A stretch of 64,000 nucleotides of DNA from assembly GCF_003589595.1 (NCBI RefSeq), contig NW_020653766.1, positions 1,796,003 to 1,860,002 on the forward strand, read 5' to 3'. Within the stretch, counting starts at the first letter, position 1. Each line of letters opens with the position of its first letter. Position numbers and translations under genes: made by a program. The notes beneath the pieces were generated by a model. The model did not search any database and was not told the DNA's origin. It saw nothing but the letters and a program-made list of their open reading frames with translations. The DNA comes from Hyposmocoma kahamanoa. Taxonomy: Eukaryota; Arthropoda; Insecta; Lepidoptera; Cosmopterigidae. Shown here in pieces: positions 31,005 to 41,009 of the stretch.

Positions 31005-31195
31005 TTTTGATCCGCCCGGATTCGAACCGACGTCTTCTAGCATACCGTACCAGACGCGATGCGAACTAAACCACAGAAGGAACCAGCGGACCTCACGAAA
31101 TTTTCAATGTGCTTGTTGTCGGGTGTTTGTATTTGCTTTTCAACGACTTTTCAGCCATCTATAAGTAATCTATGAAAGTATTTCGTCACCCAGTT
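31005..31195 (-). mobile_element. tRNA-derived SINE, family C
   Basis: Minus-strand copy: TGGTTTAGTTCGCATCGCGT, GACGTCGGTTCGAATCCGGG box B, and ATCAAAAGAATTTTT. The tail beyond CTGAGTG is altered. Left-flanking AT-rich sequence with ATTGAATTGATATTCAATTATT is shared with the copy at 42113. Confidence 0.8.
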
Positions 31196-31639
31196 ATAAT
31201 TACTTAAATACATCTTACGTTCATAGGTATAAAAGGCGGACATTGTAGTTTTTAATTCAAAGATTGTCACGAAATTCCCAACTCGTCTTGGGTCAGTTGT
31301 ACTCGCAAAGCAACAATAAATTTGGCTCACTGGCAAAACTCCTAGACACAGGTCTTAGTAGAATTAACTTCTTTGTTGTTTTAATTGAACGGACTCGTGG
31401 TGTGTTAAACTTTCTGTTACCTATCCAGGCCCCGAGCATTTTGCCTCCATATAGTTAAGCTACTATAGGCTGTCAAGCTTGTACGCAGTTGGCGGGTACG
31501 ACGAGTACGTGCACGTATATATGCGATCACGGAAAAAAAACAATGGAAATGTCTTTGGCCTCATTTACTATGAGACCCGATGTTGCCAAAACTCTTACAT
31601 TCTTAATTTGAAATACTACAGAATCTTTATATTCATTGG
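31196..31639. other. Intergenic, nothing recognised
   Basis: No gene or repeat recognised. Confidence 0.4.
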
Positions 31640-31960
31640 TCGTAGTTTCAAATTTAAATAGAAATAACAAATTCTGGATTGTTAATATAATTTAAACTTT
31701 ACGCTGTTGGCATATCGTTGAAAATTCAATACCATCAATACTTATTATTATTGCAAGTTACGACAATTTTACATTATATTGAAATTTCAGTTAATATGCT
31801 GCCATCTAGCGGTTAGTTGCTGAACGACGACAAATTTGAGTTATTATTTTATTTTATTATTATAGTTCTCCAATAAAGAAGCGACCATATTGCAGGGGTA
31901 TAAGATTTACTTTCGTTTCTTAACAAGAAAATTATTTCGTAAACAAAAAAATTCAAATTG
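31640..31960 (+). repeat. Dispersed repeat family G
   Basis: Shares CTGTTGGCATATCGTTGAAA, TGCTGCCATCTAGCGGTTAG and GAAGCGACCATATTGCAGGG with copies at 56495-56745 and 59225-59412. Non-coding; ends not defined. All three copies have the same orientation. Confidence 0.6.
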
Positions 31961-32295
31961 ATTAAATTTGCAAGAAAGAATGACAACATACCATATAAAA
32001 CGAAAATGGCTGACTCAACTCAGATAGGTCTTTCGAGAACTATAATTGGCACCGCATCGGACGCTAACTAACCACTACTGCTGTATTTATTGTTCTATAA
32101 TCAAAATACATGAGATCTGTCTTAAGATATGCAGTTTATATATACGAGAATATAATTATTTTTTCTATTTGCCTATGTTAATAGTGCAATCATGAATCTA
32201 TCTTTTTCTACTCCTGTTCTTTAATCTATCAATTTCATAAACTAGACCGCAATGGCGCTATTAAACTGAATAATTTCATAGATATAGACAAGTTT
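31961..32295. other. Intergenic, nothing recognised
   Basis: ACTGCTGTATTTATTGTTCT near 32078 resembles 59570-59590, so family G may extend this far with gaps. Confidence 0.35.
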
Positions 32296-32565
32296 ACTTT
32301 AGTTACTTCCATAGTATAATGTCCTACGGGATTCTTATGTGGGGTAAAGCGGCAGATATGCAAACCATATTTGTGTTGTAAAAGCGAGCGATTCGTTCTG
32401 TATAACGTTTAGCTTCTTGGATTTCTCTCAGAGAAAACTTTAAGGAGACTGGTATCATGACTGTGGCATCACACTACATTTACTCAAATATTTTGTATGC
32501 CCGGAAAAATATACATAATTTCGTTAAGAAATAAGATATCCATAATATTAACCTTAGAACTAGAG
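32296..32565 (+). pseudogene. CR1-like LINE reverse transcriptase C-terminal relic
   Basis: Plus strand reads FTLVTSIV-like, then MSYGILMWGKAADMQTIFVL, a stop, KRAIRSV, then ENFKETGIMTVASHYIYSNI and LYARKNIHNFVKK. This is the same protein region as at 46600-46300 on the other strand. It is interrupted by at least two stops, and both ends are truncated. Confidence 0.75.
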
Positions 32566-32882
32566 TTTATGTAAGTATTGTATGTTGTTGGTGTTTCGAA
32601 GTGTTATGAGAGTGAGTGTGTGATTGTAAAAGTGTGTGCTTGCATGATGAGAGCGAGTGTAGTATTGTTATGGTGGACTTTACCATTGTTGCCTTTTCTT
32701 AAAAATAACAAAATTAAGTTAGTGAGATTGAGGCAGCAAAGAAAAAAATAAACAGTGCCAAATGTAGTCAGATTTCCTGCATTAAATGGTGTACCTGAGA
32801 CTCACTTTTTTCTCGTCCTTACGCATGTAAACTTTACCAAATGAAGTCCAACAAAATTTATAGTTATCGAGTTCTTAGGTTT
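32566..32882. other. Intergenic, nothing recognised
   Basis: TG-rich stretch with repeated GTGTGTGxTTG words around 32610-32650; no gene recognised. Confidence 0.4.
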
Positions 32883-33577
32883 TCGCGATTGTTACACATA
32901 GGAAATGAAACTATTTTTCCGGATTAAAAACGTGTATATTTGTTTTTTCAAACAAACCGACGTTTCGGGCCCTTCATCTGCTTCTGCTGCTTCACAAGTC
33001 TGCAGTGTGCGAGCATGTCATGGATAAACCTACACATTCAATGATGTTTGACAAACCCCAGGTCCTTGCAAAAGAAGTCCGTTATCTACCCAGGATGCTG
33101 CGAGTTAAAAAACATCCTAATTTCAACAGGGAAGATGGTTTCTCCGTACCACCAGTTTGGGATCCAGTATTTCCTGTAATGAAAAATCCCAAACAGCCAT
33201 AAGACTGCAGTACTAATTAATATGTTTTAGTTGATTCTAATTTCTATTTTTAATTAATACTAAATTGAACTTAATAAAAATTCATTCGATAAAATAATTT
33301 GTAAAACTTAATATAGGGTAATTTGAAATGTTTTCTTTGTAAAATTAAAAATAAGCTATTTAATTAATAACTATTGTAACTAGTATAGTGAAAAAATAGG
33401 GTGGTTTGCATTAATATTAGACATAACTGGTTGAAGACTGTACCACCTCAGTCAACCGTGACCATGGGACCTGTAAAGGGCCCGAAACGTCGGTTTGTTT
33501 GAAAAACAAATATACGCGGCATTTTTAATTTTTCTTTTTTTTTTGTTGAAATCCGGAAAAATAGTTCCATTTCCTAA
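32883..33577 (+). mobile_element. Penelope-like element copy with inverted terminal arms
   Basis: Left arm 32883-32973 starts GCGATTGTTACACATAGG and GGAAATGAAACTATTTTTCC and passes CAAACAAACCGACGTTTCGG. The right arm 33445-33577 is its inverse (GTCAACCGTGACCATGGGAC, GGGCCCGAAACGTCGGTTTG, ATTTCC) with a T-rich insertion. Between them is the end of a Penelope-like protein (listed separately). Inverted LTR-like repeats are known for Penelope elements (established). The right arm keeps CCCGAAACGTC, which resembles the 3' half of the hammerhead ribozymes reported in such elements; the matching CTGATGA box is not intact. Confidence 0.7.
32975..33202 (+). pseudogene. Penelope-like protein, C-terminal 70 residues
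   Basis: From 32990 the frame reads LHKSAVCEHVMDKPTHSM, then FDKPQVLAKEVRYLPRMLRV, then KKHPNFNREDGFSVPPVWDP and a stop at 33200. The blocks SAV-EH----H-M-FD-P-VLAKE--Y--R, IKKHPNFNR--G and W-P are the C-terminus of Penelope GIY-YIG proteins. The nuclease core itself is missing upstream, where the inverted arm begins. The frame is open to its natural stop, so the 3' part is well kept. Confidence 0.75.
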
Positions 33578-33924
33578 AATTTATAGTTTTTCGATTTTGA
33601 CAAATCTCTAGCTAAGAAGTAATAGTAGAGCATTCCATTCCTTTGCCATACGTATCAGAAAGGAGGAAACAAAGCGCTTAGTGCAAATAGGTGAAATATA
33701 AATGACGTAAGAATGGATTGCTCCGGACCTAGTCGACCGAAGGAGGAACGGTGAGGGTGGAACTAAATTGAAAAGTTCCTGCCCACACTCCCCGAAATGT
33801 ATCCGATAGAAAACCCTACTTTTCTGCGGTGGTCGAGATTTATTTTGATTTGATTTCTATATCTAATGTATGCGCCACTGTTTATTCGATAAGGTTTATA
33901 CTGCAAAAAAACGTGCAATAGAAT
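33578..33924. other. Intergenic, nothing recognised
   Basis: A weak resemblance to the Jockey-type C-terminus (CCTGCCCACACTCCCCGAAATGTATCCGATAG) around 33770-33810 is not strong enough to call. Confidence 0.35.
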
Positions 33925-34082
33925 GCCGTGTGAAGGGGGGTAAAGGTGCTGGTGAAATTGCAGGCACAGGGGATTTGTCACCTTATGTCAGGCACTACAA
34001 CTGTTATGAACGGGCGTGTAGCTTACCATCAGGCTCTCGACTTATTCGTTTCGTCACTTTGTATTATGAAAAAATAATAAAC
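33925..34082 (+). mobile_element. Metulj-like SINE, internal deletion
   Basis: GTGTGAAGGGGGGTAAAGGTGCTGG through ACTTATTCGTTTCGTCACTT and ATTATGAAAAAATA; the GTGACGGGCGCAGTGG to CTCTGAGTGG section is deleted. Confidence 0.8.
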
Positions 34083-34189
34083 AAACACTTATGTACATGG
34101 AATAGCATGAAACAGGTTAGAAAAAGTTTCATGTCCTTGGAATAACAGCGAAAAAGTATTTTTATCCCCAACGGTATCCTGAGCGTGTT

Positions 34190-34735
34190 TGCGAGCCACT
34201 GGGACAGCCCAATGTTAGCCCGGTGGACGTCATTGCACGTTACAATATGAGTAGTTTTAATGTTAATGTTTCTGGTTTTTTGTATTTTTACTATTTCATC
34301 TAGATTTTTATTGTATGGACCGCTTTCAGGAGTCTGAAATAAAGTTATTTTCTTCTCTCTTATTGCATGGTTATAAGGAATTGTCTGACTCGCTCTAGCC
34401 GATTCTTTATTATACTTAAAACACAGTTTCCTTTGTTCAATTTGGCGCAATTTTATGCTTCCGGGAACGAATTATCGCAATTAACTAAGCCCTCTTTACC
34501 TTCGAGCTTAAAAGCCTCTTTATTTGAAGCTCTGTTTTGTCCGGAGAAAGAAATTCATTTAGCGCAGTCGCATACGCAGACGTCAATCGAAGACAGTGCT
34601 ACATCTTTGCGTTTTTTGTTGTGAAAATCGCAAGTTCCTGGGGACAGATGAAAATCCTCGTTAATGAATTTTCGGTATGTCTCCTTAAAGAATCTGGTGA
34701 CCAGACTGGCGTCCACTTCCAATAAGAATTAGAAG
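34190..34735 (-). pseudogene. Unrecognised coding relic, possibly transposase-associated
   Basis: Minus strand: VTRFFKETYRKFINEDFHLS PGTCDF near 34705-34625, then broken frames, then an uninterrupted segment of about 80 residues starting LRQIEQRKLCFKYNKESARA (34455 downwards) and continuing with LFQTPESGPYNKNLDEIV. The first block resembles a conserved arthropod repeat-borne protein with FF---Y---FNE-F-LS-GTP--D-C--C (recollection only). No DDE or other catalytic residues could be placed. It is interrupted by several stops and no start was chosen. It could also be a decayed host exon. Confidence 0.35.
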
Positions 34736-35280
34736 AAGATAAGCTATTAAAGGAAAACGTTGGAATTTTAATCTTTATAAGATACTTAACTCAATTTCAA
34801 TTGTTTTTTTTTTCCTATATACTTTAGTACATTATTTCCTTTGTTTAAGAGGGAGCAGAGGAAAAATTCCTAATCTTCGATTTGATTTTAGAGAGGTATA
34901 TCCACTTTAAAGTTAAAAATAATATATTGCATAAGTAACTACACGATATATTCAAGCATAGACATTAATCAGAAATAAAACAATAAGTTTCCTTGATATA
35001 TAAAAATCGCGAAATGACCTCTAATTTTCACATTTTTTCGATTTATCCTCGAAATGCTACAGGTTATTAGGACAAAAATTAGATAATTAATTATATTTAT
35101 GCATGATCGACAACTGTCACTACGGATTTTTTTTATCCCTTTAGTTTTAGAGTCATTCCGCTAAAACGAATTTGGTACTTTTAATGCGCAAAATTCAACA
35201 TCTCCTGTCGTATGTCAAGCGAACTTCAGGCATATATTTGTTTCACAAATTTGGGCGGAGCCTACGTCAAAACTTTTTTG
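34736..35280. other. AT-rich intergenic, nothing recognised
   Basis: No gene or known repeat. Confidence 0.4.
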
Positions 35281-35288
35281 GTATGAGA

Positions 35289-35574
35289 CATTGACTTACA
35301 ATTATATGGACGTCGGGTCCGCGCTAAAAAGTGTCCGAACTTATAGGGCGTTAAAATCGTATACAGAGCGTCATTCACGCTTTAGTCTTCGTTTGTTCGA
35401 CTGACAGCGAAGCAAGCAAAATTAGACAGTACTGCGATGACATTACAATTTAAATTCAACGTTTTAGCTTTTTCATCTTTTTTGAAATGTCACTACGTTT
35501 AAATAGGTTGACTTGGGACATTTTTTTCGTGGTTTTTGTATTAGACCCATCGTCCATTTATTTGTAAGTCAATG
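35289..35574 (+). mobile_element. hAT-like MITE family 1, copy 3, no target duplication
   Basis: 286 bp with both TIRs intact and sequence close to the other copies. The flanking octamers are GTATGAGA and AGCCTTGC, which do not match, unlike copies 1, 2 and 4. Confidence 0.88.
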
Positions 35575-35596
35575 AGCCTTGCATAACAAATGAAAA

Positions 35597-35640
35597 GTGC
35601 GTGGCAGACCAGCATGATAACCGTTCGGCCACAGAGGCCG
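35597..35640 (-). mobile_element. Family A SINE head fragment
   Basis: GTGCGTGGCAGACCAGCATG then CCGTTCGGCCACAGAGGC is the reversed tRNA-like head with box A only; it starts 22 bp after the MITE. Confidence 0.75.
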
Positions 35641-35649
35641 GTAAGAATA

Positions 35650-35768
35650 ATTTGAAATGAAACAATTATTTTCCAGATCTGAAACCGCGTATATTGTTTT
35701 TTCAAGCAAACCAAAACGTTTCAAGCTCTTTAGATTTCTCATGGTCACGATTCACTGAGATGGTGTTA
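35650..35768 (+). mobile_element. Solo Penelope-like arm, diverged
   Basis: GAAATGAAACAATTATTTTCC to CAAGCAAACCAAAACGTTTC and CTCATGGTCACGATTCACTGAG follows the arm at 29133 and 32883 along its whole length. Confidence 0.6.
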
Positions 35769-35865
35769 GTTATCAAACATTTTTTTTATCTAATTGAGGA
35801 CTAAGTAGGCGAAGCAATGTGCCATTGGTCAAAATATATGGTTTGTATGTTATTCTGGTCGCATC

Positions 35866-36022
35866 TTACCGGGTAACCTATAACAAACTCAAAATTTTTT
35901 TCCGAAGTAACGTTTGTTCGAATTTTCATTACACCGAAAACCGAATTATAACGAAACCGTTGTTCTTTCAGATATGTTGGATGTTTATCGCAAAGTCGGG
36001 ATTAGGTTAGGTTAGGCTTAAA
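35866..36022 (+). repeat. Dispersed repeat family F, short copy
   Basis: TCCGAAGTAACGTTTGTTCG, CGAATTATAACGAAACCGTT and TGTTGGATGTTTATCGCAAA as in 6862-7172, ending in GGTTAGGTTAGGC. Confidence 0.6.
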
Positions 36023-36061
36023 CAACAAAACAATATGATGAAGAATTGAGAATCTCCTCAA

Positions 36062-36580
36062 TTTCCGGAAGTCAATTAAAAAGGGGGAGGTTCTCAATGA
36101 GATTGTATTTTTGTTTGTATGTTACGCGGTTGCGATTGAAAGCTGGTGCGTCTAGCTTGACGCTTTGTACTTTGGACCGTTCTTATCATAAGCGCCATAG
36201 AGTTGAATTTAAATCTTAAGTGTCAAGCTCGACGTACTCTTGACCCTGTACCTCAGTAATTGTCCCATTTAATTTAAATATTCCACCTCTAAGAGTAGCA
36301 GATCACGCATGAAAATTTATTTTTATAAATAGCTCCTAAATTTTATAAGAAGCAATTATTTTAATGGTTAATTTTGCTATGCTCTAATTGAAGGCGTTTT
36401 TCTTTCCAAATACTTTAAGCAGTGAGCACCAATTTTTATTATCTCCTGTGTTAAGTTCCGTATAGTGGCGAACTAGGAGATGAATCCGGTTTTGTGCACT
36501 TTCCGGTAACCGATTCCAATAAAACTTGACAAATAGATGTAATTCTACAAACTTTTGAGGTCGGTTTTTTAATACTCTGT
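36062..36580 (+). repeat. Family D repeat, long copy
   Basis: GGAAGTCAATTAAAAAGGGG at the left and CTTTTGAGGTCGGTTTTTTA at the right, with the family interior (CTGTGTTAAGTTCCGTATAG). About 110 bp near 36130-36245, rich in TCTAGCTTGACGC-like words, are not present in other copies. Confidence 0.6.
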
Positions 36581-37368
36581 ACTGATATTATATTATTTGA
36601 AGTCGTTTTCAAATTCAACCTTATTTAAAGGAAGAATAATCCTTAATGGGGTGAAGAGAACATGAAGAGTTTGTTCTAAGCTTTGGCGCTGTAATACGAT
36701 CCAAGGGTTACTTATAGTGAAATCCTATTCGATTTGTTCCAGACACTATTGAATGAAATGTCAGTATCGAAGCTCTTTGTGAAAAAAATTCGTTCAGGTA
36801 CTGTCGCTGTACAAATTTACACGAAATGGTAATATGAGTATTAGATTAAGGGTGAAACTATCCTTCGTTTCAATCCATTTGAAACAAACAAGGCACTGAC
36901 CCGACCATGGTTTAGTGATGGCCAAAGACCAATGAATCGATTAACTAACGACACTAGCGGTTTTCCTTACATAACCTATAAAAACATATTTAAGATTTCC
37001 GAAACCTTAATTTTAAATCCTCCTTCAAATACTTACAATTAAGTACTCGCTCGATTGCAATTTAAACGTTCGATTTATTAAGCTATTACAAAAACTTTAT
37101 TGAATGAACCGAATGTATTTTCCGTACATCACTACACCTATAATTAAAACATAACCTCACTTTTGGATTACTATTTTTCAAATACGATTTTACGATAATA
37201 TTGAAATGAATATTGTTGGAAAAAGTCATGAGATATAAAGTCAAAATCTTCGAAATGTACGTGAAAGTGTCCTTATTCGATTTATTGAGTGATTGCTTTA
37301 GAATTTTAACCAAACCGTTATTTGCTTTTCGTGTGTAACGGATTGGAACAGACTATATGGGACTTGTC
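36581..37368. other. AT-rich intergenic, nothing recognised
   Basis: No gene or repeat recognised. 36860-36905 has an inverted GTTTCAATCCATTTGAAAC motif. Confidence 0.4.
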
Positions 37369-37786
37369 AACTTTTTGTGTCAAATCTTTGCGATTTGAAC
37401 ATTGACTTACAAATAAATGGACGACGGGTCTAATACAAAAACCACGAAAAAAATGTCCCAAAGTCAACCTATTTAAACGTAGTGACATGTAAAGGAATAT
37501 GAAATAGCTAAAACGTTGAATTTAAATTGTAATGTCATCGCAGTACTGTCTAATTTTGCTTGCTTCGCTGTCAGTCGAACAAACGAAGACTAAAGCGTGA
37601 ATGACGCTCTGTATACGATTTTAACGCCCTATAAGTTCGGACACTTTTTAGCGCGGACCCGACGTCCATATAATTGTAAGTCAATGGATTTGAAGCTCTA
37701 AGTGGCGCTGCCACTGTTATAAGGTAGGTGTTCTCACCGCTAGGCGCACGACTTGTTCGTCCCGTCACTTGACATGATAAAAAAAA
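37369..37786 (+). mobile_element. Metulj-like SINE interrupted by hAT-like MITE
   Basis: 37369-37399 (GGGACTTGTCAAC to GCGATTTGAA) and 37687-37786 (GATTTGAAGCTC to CGTCCCGTCACTTGAC and A-tail) form one SINE body. The MITE occupies 37400-37686, and GATTTGAA is duplicated exactly at the junctions. About 55 bp upstream of the insertion point are also missing. Confidence 0.9.
37400..37686 (-). mobile_element. hAT-like MITE family 1, copy 4, nested in SINE
   Basis: 287 bp, inverted relative to copies 1-3. Exact 8-bp duplication GATTTGAA (37392-37399 and 37687-37694) belonging to the SINE core, where the uninterrupted family reads GATTTAAAGCTC. Confidence 0.93.
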
Positions 37787-38097
37787 TAATCTTGCGGTCT
37801 AATGTACTATCTATGTACAAACACACTGTATCGATTCTTGGAAATTGGCGTGGGCGGACAGTATGAATGTTAAATTGGAGTAGTTAATTAATTCATAGTC
37901 TGTCATGCTGATCCAGTCTTCACACGTAATCCGAAGTGAAACGAAGTTAAAATCAAGGTCAAATTATCTTTTATCGTAAGCAAGCAAATTGCAACTTATT
38001 CGGCAGAGTCCCCTAAGTGTCCACGACGTTTTCTTCACCGGAATGCTCATGGTAAATTTCAAATTACATTTCGCACATACATTTAATAGTAGCAGTA
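37787..38097. other. Intergenic, nothing recognised
   Basis: No gene or known repeat. Confidence 0.4.
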
Positions 38098-38312
38098 AGT
38101 ACTGTCTCTACCTATTTTTGCCGCCAAGCAGTAATGTGAGCAATACCGCATTCCGGCACATAGAATTTTCAACTTATGTCTCATGGTGACGGGTGCAGTA
38201 GCCCCTCAGATCTTTGCGCTTTAAAGCTCTGAGAGTCACTGTAACTATCATACACAGGCGTGTCGCTTACCATCAGGCGCACGACTTGTTCGTCTCATCA
38301 CTTGGTATATGA
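38098..38312 (+). mobile_element. Metulj-like SINE (family B)
   Basis: ACCTATTTTTGCCGCCAAGCAG to GCGCACGACTTGTTCGTCTCATCAC. The part after the box-B-like site is shortened (CATTCCGG-CACATAG). Confidence 0.85.
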
Positions 38313-38902
38313 TTTATGTATATGATATACATATATGATCGTAAATATTGGAAGTCCCAAGTTGGATTCCTGTGGATTTGAGACTGGGTCTCGTTGCAAT
38401 TTTCTTTCATACACATTTATATCTTACTATAGCTATTTTCATTCACGCTATAAGTATTTACAAAGGAAGTATGTAATATGTTTTTTTTAACTTTTATAAT
38501 TAAAGATAGATAATATGATCGAAGGCGCGCCCTGGGATATTATGAACTTTGGACAGCGAAACTTAGTCTTTGATTAGAGCTGTCAGATTTCTGGTCACTG
38601 GAGGATTTAACGAGATGAACTAAAACTCTGTAGCGAAGTTTCAGCTGTGGCGAACAAGGTATTAGCATAGCAATATAAGAACAAGTACGTTAACTCTACA
38701 CAAACGTAGCTGCGCGGCTTGTATGTGTGCACTACACCCACGCGACATGTACGGACGCACACATTTGCATAATCTTATGAGGACACTTCACATAGCTACA
38801 TGTATTGGGTGTTTGATGTATTTGGAAAAATATTTAACGTACTGACAATTATGTAAGCACTGACAAATATTATTAACAGTAAATAATATTAGTAACTCCT
38901 AT
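38313..38902. other. Intergenic, nothing recognised
   Basis: No gene or known repeat recognised. A CpG-richer patch lies at 38700-38765. Confidence 0.4.
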
Positions 38903-39168
38903 GAGCTCCTTGTGACAGAGTTCGTCCCGGGAAATACGGCAGTATAATACTGTGTTCCGGTTTTAAAGGTTAAGGGTGCTGGTGAAATTACACGCACATG
39001 GGATTTGTCCCCTTACGTCTCAGGGTGACGGGCGCAGTGGCAGTGCCCCTCAAATCTTTGCGATTTAAAGCTCTGAATGGCACCGTAACTGTTATGGACA
39101 GGCGTGTCTGTAGCTTACCATCAGGCGCACGACTTGTTATTCCCGTCACATGATATTATAAAAAAAAT
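38903..39168 (+). mobile_element. Metulj-like SINE (family B), nearly full length
   Basis: GAGCTCCTTGTGACAGAGTTCG head, GTTCCGGTTTTAAAGG box-B-like site, complete core and ATTATAAAAAAAATG tail; a 4-bp duplication (TGTC/TAGC) near 39110. Confidence 0.9.
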
Positions 39169-40422
39169 GACCGTCTACACACGGAGTCAAACAAGGGGTT
39201 AAATTAACGAATATGACTATAGCACAGATAACTTCACAGTTACTACGTAACAGATACATCACTCTCATACAAAATCGAAAATACCTACGCTATAATAGCC
39301 CACTAAATCTGTCTAATGACACCAAGAGTTCACTATGAGGAAAAAGGACCCTAAGCACGCGCTCAGAGAGGGGAAAATAACATCGCCCGCTGTGTGCAGT
39401 CGTGTGGAACCGAATGCTGGGGTTGTATAAGTATTATAATGTAAATGAAAGACTTGTCTGAGCGCGTGCACTGCCGGCGATACACTCAGCGGTAGGCACT
39501 CATCCCGTAACCTCGAGCGAGTGATAATGTGGACGGTTTACTTGCGTATTTGCCTATTTGGCTCTTTTGATGATAATACGAACGAAATATTTTATTATTA
39601 ATCAAGATAAAATGCAATTCTAACTTTCCTTGTTTAAATTTAAAGTCATTGTGTCTGACAGTACCTGAAGTTTATAAAATGCGAAAATTCGCGAATGTGA
39701 TAAACTTTCTAAACAATATGACAAATTGTTGAACTGACAAAACAAAATTTAATATTTTGCGAAAGTATATGCTTTGCGAATAAGTGTACAGGAGACTATA
39801 ATTTGCTATAGAATGGATGAAATGTTCTAAAAATATAAGGCCCTTAGGCTCAACTCACACTAGCGCAAAGTCGAAGCGTCGCGACGCGTCATGTTTTTCG
39901 CCTATAGCATATTGATCTCTATTTTCCCATAATCAAGGTACAAATTTGTGTTATGCAAATATGGAAACGGTCGTCGACGCGTTTCGACGTTTGGTATCAA
40001 GTCGAGCGGGGATTTCAATGAACCTTGGCAAATAGATGTACCTAGGTAATTCCACAAACCAAAAAAGTTGTAATTACTTTGTTTAAAGTTGGCTCGTGCC
40101 AAAAACTGAACAGGTTTTTCCGCAAACCCGCTACAAATACGGCCTTATTAATTTCTAAAGATCAACTGGAATCCTGTCAATTAAAAGCGAAAATTTTTAT
40201 GATGTTTATTTCGCAAACAGTTGGTTGAACTATGCAGGTTTCTTGTACATTAAAAGTTTTGTTTTTGTAAACGAGCGTCTGGCTTCCCTTGTCTCGCTAT
40301 GAAACATTATTAACTTCCACTATGGTCCTAATAAACTGCTAACAGGCGAATAATAAAGCGTGTAAACAAATTAATATATATTTGATAATATATATAATAC
40401 ATTTTGGTAGTATTTATATTTT
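39169..40422. other. Long intergenic stretch, possible MITE at 39838-40015
   Basis: 39400-39535 is GC-richer without a frame. At 39845 TTAGGCTCAACTCACACTAG precedes CGTCGCGACGCGTC; such starts occur in lepidopteran miniature elements, but no matching right end was found. 39998-40062 resembles a family D end. Confidence 0.35.
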
Positions 40423-41009
40423 AGTACTTCCACCTTACCTATTTCTACAGCCAATCAGTAATGGTCACATTACTGTGTTCCGGCTGTGAAGGGTCAAAGT
40501 CAAAGTCAAAGTCAAAGATTATTTATTCCATAGGTAAAATAAATTTACACTTGAAATCGTCACATTTAAGCTACTGCTCGTTCACTACGCTGACCTCCCT
40601 GAGAAGAACGAGCAAGAAACTCTAGGGATTGCTCTTTTCAAATAAACTTAAATGCTATGGAATACACTTTGAATCAAATTTGTGTGGATTCTGGAGCCAT
40701 GTCGTCTTTCCATACATCTTTATCTAACACGTAGTCTTCAATTTTGTAATATGATTTTTCGATCAAAATATTTTTAATGTAGTTTTTAAACTTAGGAAAT
40801 GATAAACTTAATATATGCTCCGGAATCTTATTGTAAAAACGTATACAGTTCCCCATAAAAGAGTTGTTTACCTTGGTGACGGGCGCAGTGGCAGTGCCCC
40901 CAGATCTTTATGATTTAAAGCTCTGAGTAACAGTGCAACTGTTATGGGCAGACATGTGTCTTACTACTTGACGCAGGACTTGTTCGTCCCGTCAGTATTA
41001 TAAAAAAAA
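40423..41009 (+). mobile_element. Metulj-like SINE split by a LINE tail
   Basis: 40423-40493 holds CCACCTTACCTATTTCTACAGCC to GTTCCGGCTGTGAAGGGT. 40876-41009 resumes at GGTGACGGGCGCAGTGGCAG and runs to CGTCCCGTCAGTATTATAAAA. About 55 bp of SINE expected at the junction are missing. Confidence 0.85.
40494..40875 (-). mobile_element. CR1-like LINE 3' end inserted in SINE
   Basis: Starts at the (CTTTGA)n tail (plus CAAAGTCAAAGTCAAAGTC) and on the minus strand encodes MGNCIRFYNKIPEHILSLSF, PKFKNYIKNILIEKSYYKIE and YVLDKDVWKDDMAPEST followed by a 3' UTR. Nearly identical to 45854-46235, hence probably a recent 5'-truncated insertion. Confidence 0.85.
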
